DNA from: Candidatus Thiobius zoothamnicola
GTDB lineage: Bacteria; Pseudomonadota; Gammaproteobacteria; Chromatiales; Chromatiaceae
Length of the DNA: 64,000 nucleotides
Assembly: GCA_030826945.1 (NCBI GenBank)
Contig: JAPQLC010000024.1
Span: forward strand, 18,242-82,241
Direction of reading: 5' to 3'
Below, piece after piece: positions 18,395-27,372 of the stretch. The translations under genes and the position numbers were made by a program. The notes beneath the pieces were generated by a model. The model had not been told where the DNA came from and made no database searches. It was given only the letters and a program-made list of their open reading frames with translations. Positions within the stretch are counted from its first letter, which is position 1. Each line of letters begins with the position of its first letter.

Positions 18395-20041
18395 ATGCCC
18401 TCATCCGATCTTCAGCCCATGGACTTGACCAGACGCTTGGTCAACAGTGGCGTTGTTTCCGCAGCAGTGGCTCACCAGGCTTTGCAGGACGCGGCGCGGG
18501 TTGATACGAGTCTGGTCAGCTACCTGCTGGCCAAGCGATTGGCACCATGCGGCCCGTTGGCGTTGGTCGCGGCGCAAGCATATGGTTTGCCGCTATTGGA
18601 TCTTGATGCGGTGGATCGGGCATCTTTGCCGGTCAGTCTGGTTGATCAACAGTTGTTGCTTAAGCATCGCCTGTTGCCATTATGGCGGCGTGGCCAGCGT
18701 TTGTACGTGGGCGTTGCGGATCCTGCTCATCAGCAGAGTTTGGATGACATTCGGTTTCATACGGCTTTGCAAGTCAGTCCGGTGCTGGTCGAGGATGATA
18801 AGTTGCAGCGTATTCTGGCTGGTTGGTCACGGTCTGCGCCGCAGGATGCTGCTGGAGGCCTGCCGGATACCGTGGACGATGCGCCGGTGGTGCGTTATGT
18901 GAATAACATTCTGCTGGATGCGGTAAATGTGGCGGCGTCAGACATTCATTTTGAGCCGTATGAAACCTATTACCGGATCCGTTTCCGCTTGGATGGCATT
19001 TTATACGATCAACCTCCACCTGCGGCGGAAATCGCCTCACGCCTGGCTTCGCGCCTGAAAGTGATGGCGCAACTCAATATTGCGGAAAAGCGCGTTCCGC
19101 AGGATGGGCGTATCCGTTTGACGGTATCCCCGCATCGCACGGTGGATTTGCGGATTAATACTTGCCCCACTTTGTATGGCGAAAAGGTGGTGTTGCGTAT
19201 TTTGGAGGCTTCGGCAGCCAGTTTGGCAGTGGATGAGCTGGGTCTGGAGCTTCAGCAACAGCAACAGTTTCTACAGGCGATCAGCCGACCCCAGGGCATG
19301 GTGTTGGTGACTGGTCCGACTGGCAGCGGGAAGACGGTGACTTTGTATAGTGTGTTGAATCGCCTGAACAAGTCAGAGGTGAATATCTCAACAGTTGAAG
19401 ATCCGGTTGAAATTCAAGTCGCCGGCATCAATCAGGTGAATATCAACCCGAAAACCGGTCTTACTTTCGCCGAAGCGTTGAGAGCCTTTTTACGTCAGGA
19501 CCCGGACATTTTGATGGTGGGCGAAATCCGCGATCTGGAAACGGCGGAAATTGCGATTAAAGCCGCGCAGACCGGCCATTTGGTGATGTCCACAGTGCAT
19601 ACGAATGATGCTTCGCAAACTTTGATGCGGCTGGGTTATATGGGCGTTTCAGCCTTTAATCTGGCTTCTTCAATCAATTTGATTGTCGCCCAGCGTTTGG
19701 CGCGTCGGCTGTGCGATCAATGTAAACAGGTGGATGAGCTTGGAGCCGAGGCATTACGTGACGAGGGTTTTTCTGCGTCAGAGTTGGAGGCTGGCATCCT
19801 GGTTTATCGGGCGGTTGGCTGTCCGTCTTGCACCAATGGTTACAAAGGCCGGATTGGTATTTTTGAAGTGATGCCGATCAGTGATGCGATGGGCCGTTTG
19901 ATCGTGAGTGGTGCCAATGCGATGCAGATTCGTGATCAGGCGAAAAGTGAAGGTGTATTGGATCTGCGGTGTGCCGGTTTGGGCAAGGTCAAGGCGGGTT
20001 TGACCAGCCTGGCCGAAATTAACCGGATCACCAAAAATTAA
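18395..20041 (+). CDS. pilB: Type IV pilus extension ATPase PilB
   Basis: PilB is the cytoplasmic hexameric ATPase that powers pilus polymerisation. The product has 548 residues with an N-terminal GSPII_E/MshEN-like domain (about 1-140). Then comes the secretion ATPase core: Walker A GPTGSGKTVTLYSVL, the Asp box EDPVEIQVAGINQVN, Walker B ILMVGEIRDLETAE and the His box LVMSTVHTNDA. A zinc-binding tetracysteine is formed by CDQCK and CPSC near residues 440-480. The start ATG has GAGG 6 bases upstream; an ATG at 18419 is also in frame. It is followed by pilC after two bases. Confidence 0.95.
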   Translation: MPSSDLQPMDLTRRLVNSGVVSAAVAHQALQDAARVDTSLVSYLLAKRLAPCGPLALVAAQAYGLPLLDLDAVDRASLPVSLVDQQLLLKHRLLPLWRRGQRLYVGVADPAHQQSLDDIRFHTALQVSPVLVEDDKLQRILAGWSRSAPQDAAGGLPDTVDDAPVVRYVNNILLDAVNVAASDIHFEPYETYYRIRFRLDGILYDQPPPAAEIASRLASRLKVMAQLNIAEKRVPQDGRIRLTVSPHRTVDLRINTCPTLYGEKVVLRILEASAASLAVDELGLELQQQQQFLQAISRPQGMVLVTGPTGSGKTVTLYSVLNRLNKSEVNISTVEDPVEIQVAGINQVNINPKTGLTFAEALRAFLRQDPDILMVGEIRDLETAEIAIKAAQTGHLVMSTVHTNDASQTLMRLGYMGVSAFNLASSINLIVAQRLARRLCDQCKQVDELGAEALRDEGFSASELEAGILVYRAVGCPSCTNGYKGRIGIFEVMPISDAMGRLIVSGANAMQIRDQAKSEGVLDLRCAGLGKVKAGLTSLAEINRITKN

Positions 20042-20043
20042 TC

Positions 20044-21282
20044 ATGGTTAATAGTCTGCATGACGCAGGTGATCAGCTATATGGCTGGCGAGGCCGGGAT
20101 CGTCAGGGAAGACGCGCCCGTGGCGAGATGCGCGGGAAGAGTCCGGTCGCCGTGAAAATGGCGCTCTATCGGCAAGGTATTATCCCGTTGATAGTCCGCA
20201 AGAAAACGGTGTCTTGGTTCAAACGGGGCGAACGGGCGATCCGACATAAGGATATTGCATTGTTTTCCCGTCAGATGGCGACCATGTTGTCTGCTGGCGT
20301 GCCGATCGTGCAAGCCTTTGAAATGGTTGCGCGCGGTTCCTCTCATCCTGGCGTGCGTGAGCTGATTCTTGCGATGAAAAGTGAAATTGAAGATGGCGCG
20401 AGTTTGAGCCAGGCACTGCGCCGTCATCCAGCTTGTTTTGATGCGTTGTATTGCAATTTGGTGCAGGCTGGAGAGCAGGCGGGCGTGCTGGAGCGCTTAT
20501 TGGACGAAATTGCGACTTATCAGGAAAAAACAGAATCGGTGAAGGGTAAAATCCGCAAGGCGTTGTTTTATCCGGTGAGCGTGATTTTGGTGGCACTGAC
20601 CGTGACGGTGTTAATCATGATTTACGTAGTGCCGCAATTTCAGGACATGTTCCGCAGCGCAGGCGCGGAATTGCCGATGATGACGCGCTGGGTGATCGGG
20701 GCGTCAGAATTCATCAGTGGTTATGGTGGGGCAGTGGCAGGTGTTGGGGTGGTGTTGATGGTGATTTTAGCGATCCGTCTCTGGCGGTATTCGCCCACTT
20801 TTCGTGCGCGCCTGGATCAATGGTTATTAAATGCGCCAGTGATCGGCAATGTCATGCATAAAGCTGCGCTGGCGCGCTTTGCCCGCACCACTGCCACCCT
20901 GTTCGCGGCTGGTCTGCCTTTGGTTGAGGTGTTGCAGTCGGTCGCCGGAGCGACGGGTAACCGGGTTTATGGTAAAGCCGTGCTTGCCATGCGTGATGAA
21001 GTGGCGACTGGCCAGTCGTTGTTTGTCGCATTGGGGCATCAGCCCTTATTTCCGCCATTAGTCGCCCAAATGGTGATGGTGGGTGAAGAGTCTGGCGCTT
21101 TGGATGATATGTTGGCGAAAGCGGCGGATTTTTATGAAGAAGAGGTGGATAACAGCGTGGATTCGATGAGCAGTTTGATGGAGCCGGTGATTATGGTGGT
21201 GCTCGGGGTATTGATTGGTGGTCTGGTGATCGCCTTGTATTTGCCAGTGACGCAGTTGGGTTCGGTGTTGTCCGGGCGTTAG
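20044..21282 (+). CDS. pilC: Type IV pilus inner-membrane platform protein PilC
   Basis: PilC is the polytopic inner-membrane protein that links the pilin pool to the PilB/PilT motors. The 412-residue product has two GSPII_F domains: the first after FSRQMATMLSAGVPIVQAFEMV (about 78-200), the second after FARTTATLFAAGLPLVEVLQSV (about 280-400). Three transmembrane helices are visible (about 178-200, 225-245 and the last 25 residues). The ATG is two bases after the pilB stop. The TAG stop codon is completed by the first bases of the 143-bp inverted-repeat element that separates pilC from pilD. Confidence 0.95.
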   Translation: MVNSLHDAGDQLYGWRGRDRQGRRARGEMRGKSPVAVKMALYRQGIIPLIVRKKTVSWFKRGERAIRHKDIALFSRQMATMLSAGVPIVQAFEMVARGSSHPGVRELILAMKSEIEDGASLSQALRRHPACFDALYCNLVQAGEQAGVLERLLDEIATYQEKTESVKGKIRKALFYPVSVILVALTVTVLIMIYVVPQFQDMFRSAGAELPMMTRWVIGASEFISGYGGAVAGVGVVLMVILAIRLWRYSPTFRARLDQWLLNAPVIGNVMHKAALARFARTTATLFAAGLPLVEVLQSVAGATGNRVYGKAVLAMRDEVATGQSLFVALGHQPLFPPLVAQMVMVGEESGALDDMLAKAADFYEEEVDNSVDSMSSLMEPVIMVVLGVLIGGLVIALYLPVTQLGSVLSGR

Positions 21283-21423
21283 ATAGTGTCGTCAAGCGGC
21301 TGCGCTTTGCCATTTTGCCCCTAAAATTGGACTCGAAATGCGCATTTACGCCCAGTAAACTGTGCTTTCTCGCCCAATTTCATGTACAAACTGCCTGCCC
21401 TCGCTCGCATGACGACACTATCT
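21281..21423. repeat. Complete 143-bp inverted-repeat element (MITE-like)
   Basis: The ends are perfect 14-bp inverted repeats, AGATAGTGTCGTCA at 21281-21294 and TGACGACACTATCT at 21410-21423. The interior has no coding capacity and contains a small AAGCG...CGCTT hairpin and the block GCTTTGCCATTTTG, also found at 52366-52489. The left end supplies two bases of the pilC stop. Size, inverted ends and lack of genes fit a miniature inverted-repeat transposable element. No clear target duplication is seen. Confidence 0.75.
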
Positions 21424-21435
21424 GGTTATTTGGTT

Positions 21436-22284
21436 ATGGAATTAGCACCTGTCGCATGGGTTTATGCATTTGCCTTGGCACTGGGCTTGGTGATCGGCAG
21501 CTTTCTGAATGTGTTGATTTTGCGTTTGCCGCAAAAACTGTATGCAGAACATCAGGCGGCCTGCACGGGAGAGTCAATCGCGCCGCGTTGGTTTGGACTG
21601 CATTATTTGATGCAGCCTGCCTCGCATTGTCCACACTGTCACTATCGCTTGAAGCCTTGGCATAACATACCGGTGTTGAGCTGGTTATGGTTGCGCGCGC
21701 GTTGCGCTGAGTGCGGTGGGCGGATCAGTGCCCGTTACCCGCTGATTGAGCTGCTTACTGGCCTGCTCACCTTGTTGGTGGTGTGGCGTTTCGGCATGAC
21801 GGTGCAGGCACTGTCTGCCGCTTTGTTAAGTTGGGGACTGCTTGCGCTGGCCGTGATCGATTGGGATGAGCAATTGTTGCCGGATGAGTTGACTCAACCT
21901 TTGCTTTGGCTGGGTTTACTGGTGAATTTGCAGGGCGTCTTTGTCAGTCTGGCGGATGCCGTGTTGGGAGCAGTGATCGGTTATCTGGTGCTATGGAGCC
22001 TGTTTCACTTGTTTTTACTACTGACTGGCAAGGAAGGCATGGGGTTTGGCGATTTTAAACTTTATGCGCTATTAGGCGCTTGGCTGGGATGGTCGATGTT
22101 GCTGCAAATAGTGTTGATTTCATCTCTGGTTGGTGTGGTATTCGGCGTCATACGGATTGTATGGGGTGGCCATGATTGCCGCCAACCCATGCCGTTTGGG
22201 CCTTTTCTGGTTTTTGCGGGCTTGCTGGCGTTATTCGGGGGGCAAGCCATTAACCATTATTATCTGCATTTAATGGGTATGTAG
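21436..22284 (+). CDS. pilD: Prepilin peptidase / N-methyltransferase PilD
   Basis: PilD cleaves prepilin leaders after glycine and methylates the new N-terminus, in the inner membrane. I place the start at ATG 21436 (MELAPVAWVYAFALALGLVI), giving 282 residues, near the 290 of Pseudomonas PilD; earlier ATGs lie in the inserted repeat element. The N-terminal domain has the two zinc-binding CxxC pairs CPHCHY and CAECGG. The aspartyl protease residues are in VIDWDEQLLPDEL and GKEGMGFGDFKL. About eight transmembrane helices are visible. No good ribosome-binding site precedes this ATG, which may reflect the element insertion. coaE starts directly after the stop. Confidence 0.92.
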   Translation: MELAPVAWVYAFALALGLVIGSFLNVLILRLPQKLYAEHQAACTGESIAPRWFGLHYLMQPASHCPHCHYRLKPWHNIPVLSWLWLRARCAECGGRISARYPLIELLTGLLTLLVVWRFGMTVQALSAALLSWGLLALAVIDWDEQLLPDELTQPLLWLGLLVNLQGVFVSLADAVLGAVIGYLVLWSLFHLFLLLTGKEGMGFGDFKLYALLGAWLGWSMLLQIVLISSLVGVVFGVIRIVWGGHDCRQPMPFGPFLVFAGLLALFGGQAINHYYLHLMGM

Positions 22285-22908
22285 ATGTATACAGTCGCGT
22301 TAACGGGCGGTATTGGTAGCGGAAAATCGACAGTCAGTGCGATTTTTGATCAATTGGGTGCAGCGGTGGTTGATGCTGATGTGGTCAGCCGTGAGTTGAT
22401 GCGCTCCGGTCAACCAGCGTTGCGCCAGGTTGCGCAGCGGTTTGGCGAGGATTTGCTGGATGAACAAGGTGTATTGAATCGAGCCTTACTGCGTCAGCGT
22501 GTGTTTGCGGATACGGTGCAACGGCGGCATCTGGAAGCTATCATGCATCCCCTGATCCGTGACGCCATGTGGCGGCAGGTCAAGCAGGCGGATGCGCCTT
22601 ATGTCGTGCTGGTTGTGCCCTTGTTGTATGAGCATCAGGCGGATTATCCAACCCATCGCGTGTTATTGGTGGATGTGCCGGAAGCGATCCAGCGTAGCCG
22701 GGTGAAACGACGTGACCAGTTGGATGATGTGGGTGTTGATCGGGTTCTGGCCAGTCAGAGCCAACGTGACCAACGTTTGCAGATTGCGGATGATGTCATT
22801 CACAATACGACCACATTAGCGGATCTGCAGGTTGAGGTGGCGCGTTTGCATCAACGTTATCTTCGACTGGCGGATGTGGCGCTCATTGAACGGGAAACTC
22901 AGGGTTGA
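22285..22908 (+). CDS. coaE: Dephospho-CoA kinase
   Basis: CoaE phosphorylates the 3'-hydroxyl of dephospho-CoA in the last step of CoA synthesis. The 207-residue P-loop kinase has Walker A LTGGIGSGKSTVS (about 6-18), VVDADVVSREL, the lid-side HPLIRDAMW and VVPLLYEHQ, all family motifs. The ATG abuts the pilD TAG stop with no gap. pilBCD-coaE is a widely conserved order in gammaproteobacteria. The last 40 codons stop 8 bases before the next gene. Confidence 0.96.
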   Translation: MYTVALTGGIGSGKSTVSAIFDQLGAAVVDADVVSRELMRSGQPALRQVAQRFGEDLLDEQGVLNRALLRQRVFADTVQRRHLEAIMHPLIRDAMWRQVKQADAPYVVLVVPLLYEHQADYPTHRVLLVDVPEAIQRSRVKRRDQLDDVGVDRVLASQSQRDQRLQIADDVIHNTTTLADLQVEVARLHQRYLRLADVALIERETQG

Positions 22909-22915
22909 AGGTGGG

Positions 22916-23686
22916 ATGGATTTACATTACCAGTCATATCATCAGGATTGCACTGGGGAGCCAGTGTTATTGTTGCACGGTCTGTTCGGTTCGGCGACGA
23001 ATTGGGGTTCCGTGGCGCGGCGTTTATCGGACTATCCGGTCATCGCACCCGATTTGCGGAACCATGGTCGTTCGCCGCATGCTGATGATGTGTCTTATGC
23101 GGCGATGGCGTTGGATGTGATTGCTTTGCTGGATCGTTTGCAGATTCAGCGGGTTTGCCTGGTCGGGCATAGCATGGGCGGCAAACTGGCGATGCAGTTG
23201 GCGTTGCGCTATCCGCAGCGTGTGTCCGCGCTGGCGGTCGTTGATATGGCCCCGGTCGCTTACCGGCATAATTTTGATACGATATTCGACGCACTGAAGC
23301 GGGTCGATCTTGCCCGAATCAAGAGCCGCGCTGAGGCGGCTGAGCAAATGGCGGCCCCGTCGCTTGATGAGGGGGTTAAGGCTTTTCTGCTGCAGAATTT
23401 GTATAAAGCGGCGGATGTTTGGCGCTGGCGGATCAACATACCGGCGTTGAGCGCCAATTATCAGGCAATCACCGGTTATCCTGATGTGTCTCAGATGACT
23501 TATCCGGCCAAAGCGTGCTTTATTTATGGCGAGCGTTCCGATTATGTCTCGTCGGCATACCATCCGGCGATTTTCAACGCCTTTCCCAACGCTGAACTGT
23601 GTCCGGTTGCTGAGGCCGGGCATTGGGTCTATGTCGATCAATTTGATCGATTCATGCGTTGTTTACAAATATTTTTACGTCGTTGA
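22916..23686 (+). CDS. Alpha/beta-hydrolase, YbfF-type esterase
   Basis: The 256-residue protein has an alpha/beta-hydrolase fold. The start ATG at 22916 has GGTGGG just upstream. Visible are the oxyanion motif LLLHGLFGSATNWG, the nucleophile elbow GHSMGGK with Ser near 98, DLRNHGRSPH as the family signature, and the catalytic His in EAGHWVYVD near the C-terminus. The acid should be the Asp in IYGERSDYV or a nearby residue. Similarity in motif layout is greatest to E. coli YbfF, an acyl-CoA/short-ester hydrolase of uncertain physiological substrate. A haloperoxidase or MenH-like role is possible. Confidence 0.85.
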   Translation: MDLHYQSYHQDCTGEPVLLLHGLFGSATNWGSVARRLSDYPVIAPDLRNHGRSPHADDVSYAAMALDVIALLDRLQIQRVCLVGHSMGGKLAMQLALRYPQRVSALAVVDMAPVAYRHNFDTIFDALKRVDLARIKSRAEAAEQMAAPSLDEGVKAFLLQNLYKAADVWRWRINIPALSANYQAITGYPDVSQMTYPAKACFIYGERSDYVSSAYHPAIFNAFPNAELCPVAEAGHWVYVDQFDRFMRCLQIFLRR

Positions 23687-23756
23687 ACGCGTCTTTATCG
23701 CATAAGAAAGCGGGCGACGGCATTCAATTGAATGACATGACTTTTTAAGGAATCCA

Positions 23757-24419
23757 ATGGATCAAAATATATTAAAGCAACAGGCGGCTGAGGCGGCATT
23801 GGCTTATCTTCCGCATGACGGCATTATCGGGGTGGGTACAGGTTCCACCGTCAACTTCTTCATTGATGCCTTGGCGTCCATTAAAGGACGTTTTGAGGGT
23901 GCCGCTTCCAGTTCTGAAGCTTCTTCAGAGCGGTTGAAAGCGCATGGCATTCAGGTGGTTGATCTGAATGCGGCGGGTGAATTGGATGTGTACGTGGATG
24001 GTGCTGATGAATCAAATCGCCATTTACAGTTGATCAAGGGTGGTGGTGGTGCTTTGACCCGGGAAAAGATCATTGCCGCCGCCAGTAAAAAGTTCATTTG
24101 CATCGCGGATCAAAGCAAACTGGTGGATGTGCTGGGCGGCTTTCCTTTACCGGTTGAAGTGATCCCGATGGCGCGGAGTTATGTCGCGCGTGAATTAGTC
24201 AAGTTGGGCGGACGGCCCGTATTGAGAGAAGGTTTCACCACGGATAATGGCAATCAGATTCTGGATGTGCATGATCTGGAGATCATGGAGCCAGCCAGGT
24301 TTGAGATGATGGTGAACCAGATTGTGGGTGTGGTGACGGTCGGCATATTCGCCAATCGACCTGCCGATGTGTTGATTCTGGGGTCAGAGAAGGGGCCTCA
24401 AGTAATTAAACTTGATTGA
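23757..24419 (+). CDS. rpiA: Ribose-5-phosphate isomerase A
   Basis: RpiA interconverts ribose-5-phosphate and ribulose-5-phosphate in the pentose phosphate pathway. The 220-residue length is standard. The signatures [54 protein letters not shown] (catalytic Asp and Glu region) and [13 protein letters not shown] are intact. The ATG has AAGGA 8 bases upstream. A strong factor-independent terminator follows at 24469, so rpiA ends the transcription unit. Confidence 0.97.
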   Translation: MDQNILKQQAAEAALAYLPHDGIIGVGTGSTVNFFIDALASIKGRFEGAASSSEASSERLKAHGIQVVDLNAAGELDVYVDGADESNRHLQLIKGGGGALTREKIIAAASKKFICIADQSKLVDVLGGFPLPVEVIPMARSYVARELVKLGGRPVLREGFTTDNGNQILDVHDLEIMEPARFEMMVNQIVGVVTVGIFANRPADVLILGSEKGPQVIKLD

Positions 24420-24468
24420 TTAATCATGATTTAATTTGCGGGATAAGGTTTCACGTTTCCGCAAAATA

Positions 24469-24497
24469 AAACGGCGTTCCAAGGAACGCCGTTTTTG
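24469..24497 (+). terminator. Factor-independent terminator after rpiA
   Basis: AAACGGCGTTCC and GGAACGCCGTTT form a perfect 12-bp stem with a 2-base turn, followed by TTTTT. It lies 50 bases after the rpiA stop. Confidence 0.9.
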
Positions 24498-24532
24498 TGG
24501 CTAAACACAACATCAATAAAAGTGTGTCGTTA

Positions 24533-24598
24533 TTCCCGCGCAGGCGGGAATCGATAGCATGGAGGGCTTACTGGCATAGATTCCCGCCTGCGCGGGAA
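24533..24598. repeat. REP-like inverted pair
   Basis: TTCCCGCGCAGGCGGGAATC at 24533-24552 and its exact reverse complement at 24579-24598 flank a 26-base spacer. Each half is itself an imperfect palindrome (TTCCCGC...GCGGGAA). This is the layout of paired extragenic palindromes between the converging rpiA and porin genes. A rougher relative lies at 29310-29350. Confidence 0.75.
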
Positions 24599-24679
24599 GG
24601 ACAGATACCCCTTTTTTATTGTTCGGAGTGTAAAGACTTCCGGTTACATGCCTGTTAGGTGGGATGCTCCAATGGGGGA

Positions 24680-25699
24680 TCAGAACTTGTGAATCATGCC
24701 GACCGCCAGTTGGTCGAGATCTTCGCCAGCGCTTGGTTCAGAGTCCTGATTTTTAAACGCCACATACACATTGGTGCGCTTGCTCATGGTGTGCTCAAGC
24801 GCAATGCCAATATGATTGGTGTCGATGCTGGTGACGCCAGCATTGTTTTCCAGTTGGGTGTTGCCGTAGTTGGCGATAATGGCGTTGTTGCCGAATTGGG
24901 CTTTACCGGCAATGGCCCAGGTGGTTCGTTCTGAGCCATCGGTATTGGAGTCACAACTATTGCCATTCAGACTGCCGCAGTTGTCATCGTTACTGTACTG
25001 TGCGCCTATGGTGTAATTGTTCATGAAAGTGTAGCTGGCACCCAGTTGCAGTGTTTTGATGTCATTATTCTCTGCGCTTGAGGTTGTTGTGTCGCCGAGC
25101 ACTTCATAGCCCACACCAGCTCTGACACCATAACCTTTGTACATCAGGCCCAGAGAATAGCTGTCCATGAAGCCGTTTTCATCATTACTATCGTCGGCGC
25201 CAGATTGTTCGCCGGGCACGACGGCAGCGGCGAATTTAATGCCGGACAGGTTTGGCGAGACATAAGCGATCGCATTGCTGACCCGGTTTTCGGTAAAACC
25301 GATGGCGTTAAAGTCAATAATGGAATCGTCCAGGTGGTCATTACCAGCGGCATAGTAGGCTGATTTGGCCGGGGTGTTGTGACGACCCACCAGGAAGGTG
25401 CCGAAACCGCCGGTCAGTCCGATGTAGGAGTCATTCGCGCTGCCGATGGCGGTTGCACTGTCGAGTCCTGAGTAGGTCATGTCATATTTGAAAATGGTTT
25501 TCAGGCCATTGCCCAAATCCTCAAAACCTTTGAAGCCGAGAGAGGAGCCGTTATTGTTGACGGTGGTGTTTTTGTTGGAATTGCCATTGTCCATGCCGCG
25601 GATATCCATGTGTATGCTGCCATACACCATCATGTCCGCCATCGTGACGGGAGCTGAGAATGCCGCTGCAACAGCCAGCGCGATCAATTTCTTGTTCAT
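24680..25699 (-). CDS. Gram-negative porin, tandem copy 1
   Basis: The product is an outer-membrane general porin of 339 residues, the 16-strand trimeric type (Porin_4-like). The signal peptide MNKKLIALAVAAAFSAPVTMA ends at Ala21. The mature chain starts DMMVYGSIHMDIRG, the common first strand, and ends with Phe (MIHKF), the BAM-recognition residue. GLKTIFKYDMTYSG and GGFGTFLVGRHNTPAKSAYY are strand and constriction-loop regions shared with the next two genes. It is the most downstream of three tandem copies and has its own promoter. It contains a Cys pair in the NDDNCGSLNGNSCDSN loop that the others lack. Confidence 0.9.
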   Translation of the reverse strand: MNKKLIALAVAAAFSAPVTMADMMVYGSIHMDIRGMDNGNSNKNTTVNNNGSSLGFKGFEDLGNGLKTIFKYDMTYSGLDSATAIGSANDSYIGLTGGFGTFLVGRHNTPAKSAYYAAGNDHLDDSIIDFNAIGFTENRVSNAIAYVSPNLSGIKFAAAVVPGEQSGADDSNDENGFMDSYSLGLMYKGYGVRAGVGYEVLGDTTTSSAENNDIKTLQLGASYTFMNNYTIGAQYSNDDNCGSLNGNSCDSNTDGSERTTWAIAGKAQFGNNAIIANYGNTQLENNAGVTSIDTNHIGIALEHTMSKRTNVYVAFKNQDSEPSAGEDLDQLAVGMIHKF

Positions 25700-25879
25700 T
25701 GGATTCTCCCAAATTTAAAGTCAAAAAACGAAGTAAAGGGGTAACTATCCAGTTTACCTCTGTCAGCCCCGGTTTCTGCGCCAGCAGTGCTCATTGACAC
25801 CCGTAAACCACGCCTTTTTCTTGGGCTCAAGTCTGACAGGGATAACCTGAATAGTTCTTGTGGTATCCATGTCACTCAG

Positions 25880-25909
25880 ATGATAGGGATTTCCATGCGT
25901 AGGATGCAA
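25880..25909 (-). promoter_or_regulatory. Promoter of porin 1
   Basis: On the minus strand -35 TTGCAT (25904-25909), an 18-base spacer and -10 TATCAT (25880-25885). The spacer and -10 are identical in the promoter of porin 2. Transcription would start near 25872 and leave a long leader. Confidence 0.7.
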
Positions 25910-25995
25910 GTGGTTTTTTTGCAGGAAACACACAAGTGTCATATAGTGTTGCTTTTACGCAACAGCGAAGTGGAATTTTATTGGAAGCCGATGCA

Positions 25996-26027
25996 TAAAA
26001 AACGGGGCTGATATAGCCCCGTTTTTT
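25996..26027 (-). terminator. Terminator after porin 2
   Basis: AACGGGGCT and AGCCCCGTT form the stem with a 5-base loop; the A-run and T-run on the two sides make it work in either direction. It lies about 35 bases after the porin 2 stop. Confidence 0.9.
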
Positions 26028-26060
26028 ATCACAATGTGATTGATTCTAAAAAGGCATCAA

Positions 26061-27044
26061 TCAGAAATTGTGAATCATGCCCACTGCGAATTGATCCGTG
26101 CTGTCACCGCCATCTGGATCAACATTTTTGTAGGCGACATAAGCGCTGGTGCGTTTGCTCATGGTGTGGTGGAAACCAATACCCATATGGGATTCATCAT
26201 TAGACTTAACGCCTGCAGAGGTTTCGGTTTCGGTGTCGCCATAGTTGAGGATAATGGCGTTGTTGCCGAATTGGGCTTTACCAGCCAGCGCGAAGGTGGT
26301 TCTTTCGGTGCCGTCAACATTGCTGACATTGTCATCGCTGCCGTATTGAGCGCCAACTGTGTAATTGTTCATGAAGGTATAGCTGGCACCGACATGTAAT
26401 GTTGTCGTGTCATTATTGTCGGCGTTGCTACTGGTATCAGCAATTGTTTCGTAACCCAAGCCTGCTTTAACACCATGGCCTTGATACATCACGCCCAGAG
26501 AGTAGCTGTCCATCAAGCCGTTCTCATCAGTGGTGTCGTCAGCGCCAGATTGTTCACCAGGTACAATCGCTGCGGCGATGCGGACACCGGAGAAGTTGGG
26601 TGAAACATAAGCGATTGCATTGCTGACACGTCTTTCAGTGAAGCCAATTTCATTCAAGTCAATGATGGAGTCGCCCAAATGGTCGTTGCCAGAAGCATAG
26701 TAGGCTGATTTGGCCGGGGTGTTGTGACGACCGACCAGGAAGGTGCCGAAATCACCGGTCAGGCCGATGTATGAATCATACGCATCACCGATGGCAGTTG
26801 AATCATCAAGTCCTGAGTAGATCATTTCATATTTGAAAATGGTTTTCAGGCCATTGCCCAAATCTTCAGCACCTTTGAAGCCCAGAGAAGAGCCGTTATT
26901 GTTGACGGTGGTGTTTTGGGTGGAATTGCCTTCATCATTTGCGCGGATATCCATGTGTATGTTGCCATACACCATCACGTCCGCCATTGCGGCGGGCGCT
27001 GAGAATACGGCTGCAACAGCCAGCGCGATCAACTTCTTGTTCAT
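26061..27044 (-). CDS. Gram-negative porin, tandem copy 2
   Basis: The product is a 327-residue outer-membrane porin with signal peptide MNKKLIALAVAAVFSAPAAMA, first strand DVMVYGNIHMDIRA and C-terminal Phe (MIHNF). It is closest to copy 1 in the N-terminal half and to copy 3 at the C-terminus (KRTSAYVAYKNVDPDGGDST is shared with copy 3), which suggests gene conversion or a mosaic history. SNADNNDTTTLHVGASYTFM and the extracellular loops differ. A terminator follows it and a promoter with a 175-base leader precedes it, so each porin can be expressed separately. Confidence 0.9.
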   Translation of the reverse strand: MNKKLIALAVAAVFSAPAAMADVMVYGNIHMDIRANDEGNSTQNTTVNNNGSSLGFKGAEDLGNGLKTIFKYEMIYSGLDDSTAIGDAYDSYIGLTGDFGTFLVGRHNTPAKSAYYASGNDHLGDSIIDLNEIGFTERRVSNAIAYVSPNFSGVRIAAAIVPGEQSGADDTTDENGLMDSYSLGVMYQGHGVKAGLGYETIADTSSNADNNDTTTLHVGASYTFMNNYTVGAQYGSDDNVSNVDGTERTTFALAGKAQFGNNAIILNYGDTETETSAGVKSNDESHMGIGFHHTMSKRTSAYVAYKNVDPDGGDSTDQFAVGMIHNF

Positions 27045-27225
27045 TGGGTTCTCCTGAATTTAAGGTCAAAAAACGAAGTTAAAGGGGTAACGATTCAGCT
27101 TACCCCTATCGGCTCCGATTTCTACCTTAAAAGTGCTTATTTGCATTTGTAAACAGCGCCTTTTTTTTGAACTCCAGCCTGATAGGAGTGAGCTGAACAG
27201 TTACTGTGGTATCCGTGTCATGCGG

Positions 27226-27255
27226 ATGATAGGGATTTCCATGCGTAGGGAGCAA
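27226..27255 (-). promoter_or_regulatory. Promoter of porin 2
   Basis: On the minus strand -35 TTGCTC (27250-27255), the same 18-base spacer as at porin 1, and -10 TATCAT (27226-27231). Confidence 0.7.
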
Positions 27256-27342
27256 GTGGTTTTTTGCGGGAAACACACAAGCGTTATATGGCGTTGTTTT
27301 TATGCCACATCCAACGCGGTGCATGGTTGAATGCTTGTGCAT

Positions 27343-27372
27343 AAAGAACGGGGCTGAATAGCCCCGTTCTTT
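27343..27372 (-). terminator. Terminator after porin 3
   Basis: AAAGAACGGGGCT pairs with AGCCCCGTTCTTT around a 4-base loop, about 35 bases after the porin 3 stop. It is the homologue of the hairpin at 25996. Confidence 0.9.

Larger units (their letters stand above)
25700..26060. other. Porin 2-porin 1 intergenic region
   Basis: This 361-base region has no gene. It holds the porin 2 terminator and the porin 1 promoter, leaving a leader of about 170 bases before the porin 1 start. It is clearly homologous over its length to 27045-27405, so gene and spacer duplicated together. Confidence 0.8.

Noticed and set aside
23024..23641. Open frame of 205 codons antisense to the esterase gene
   Set aside because: The sense strand has intact hydrolase motifs; the antisense product looks like shadow sequence.
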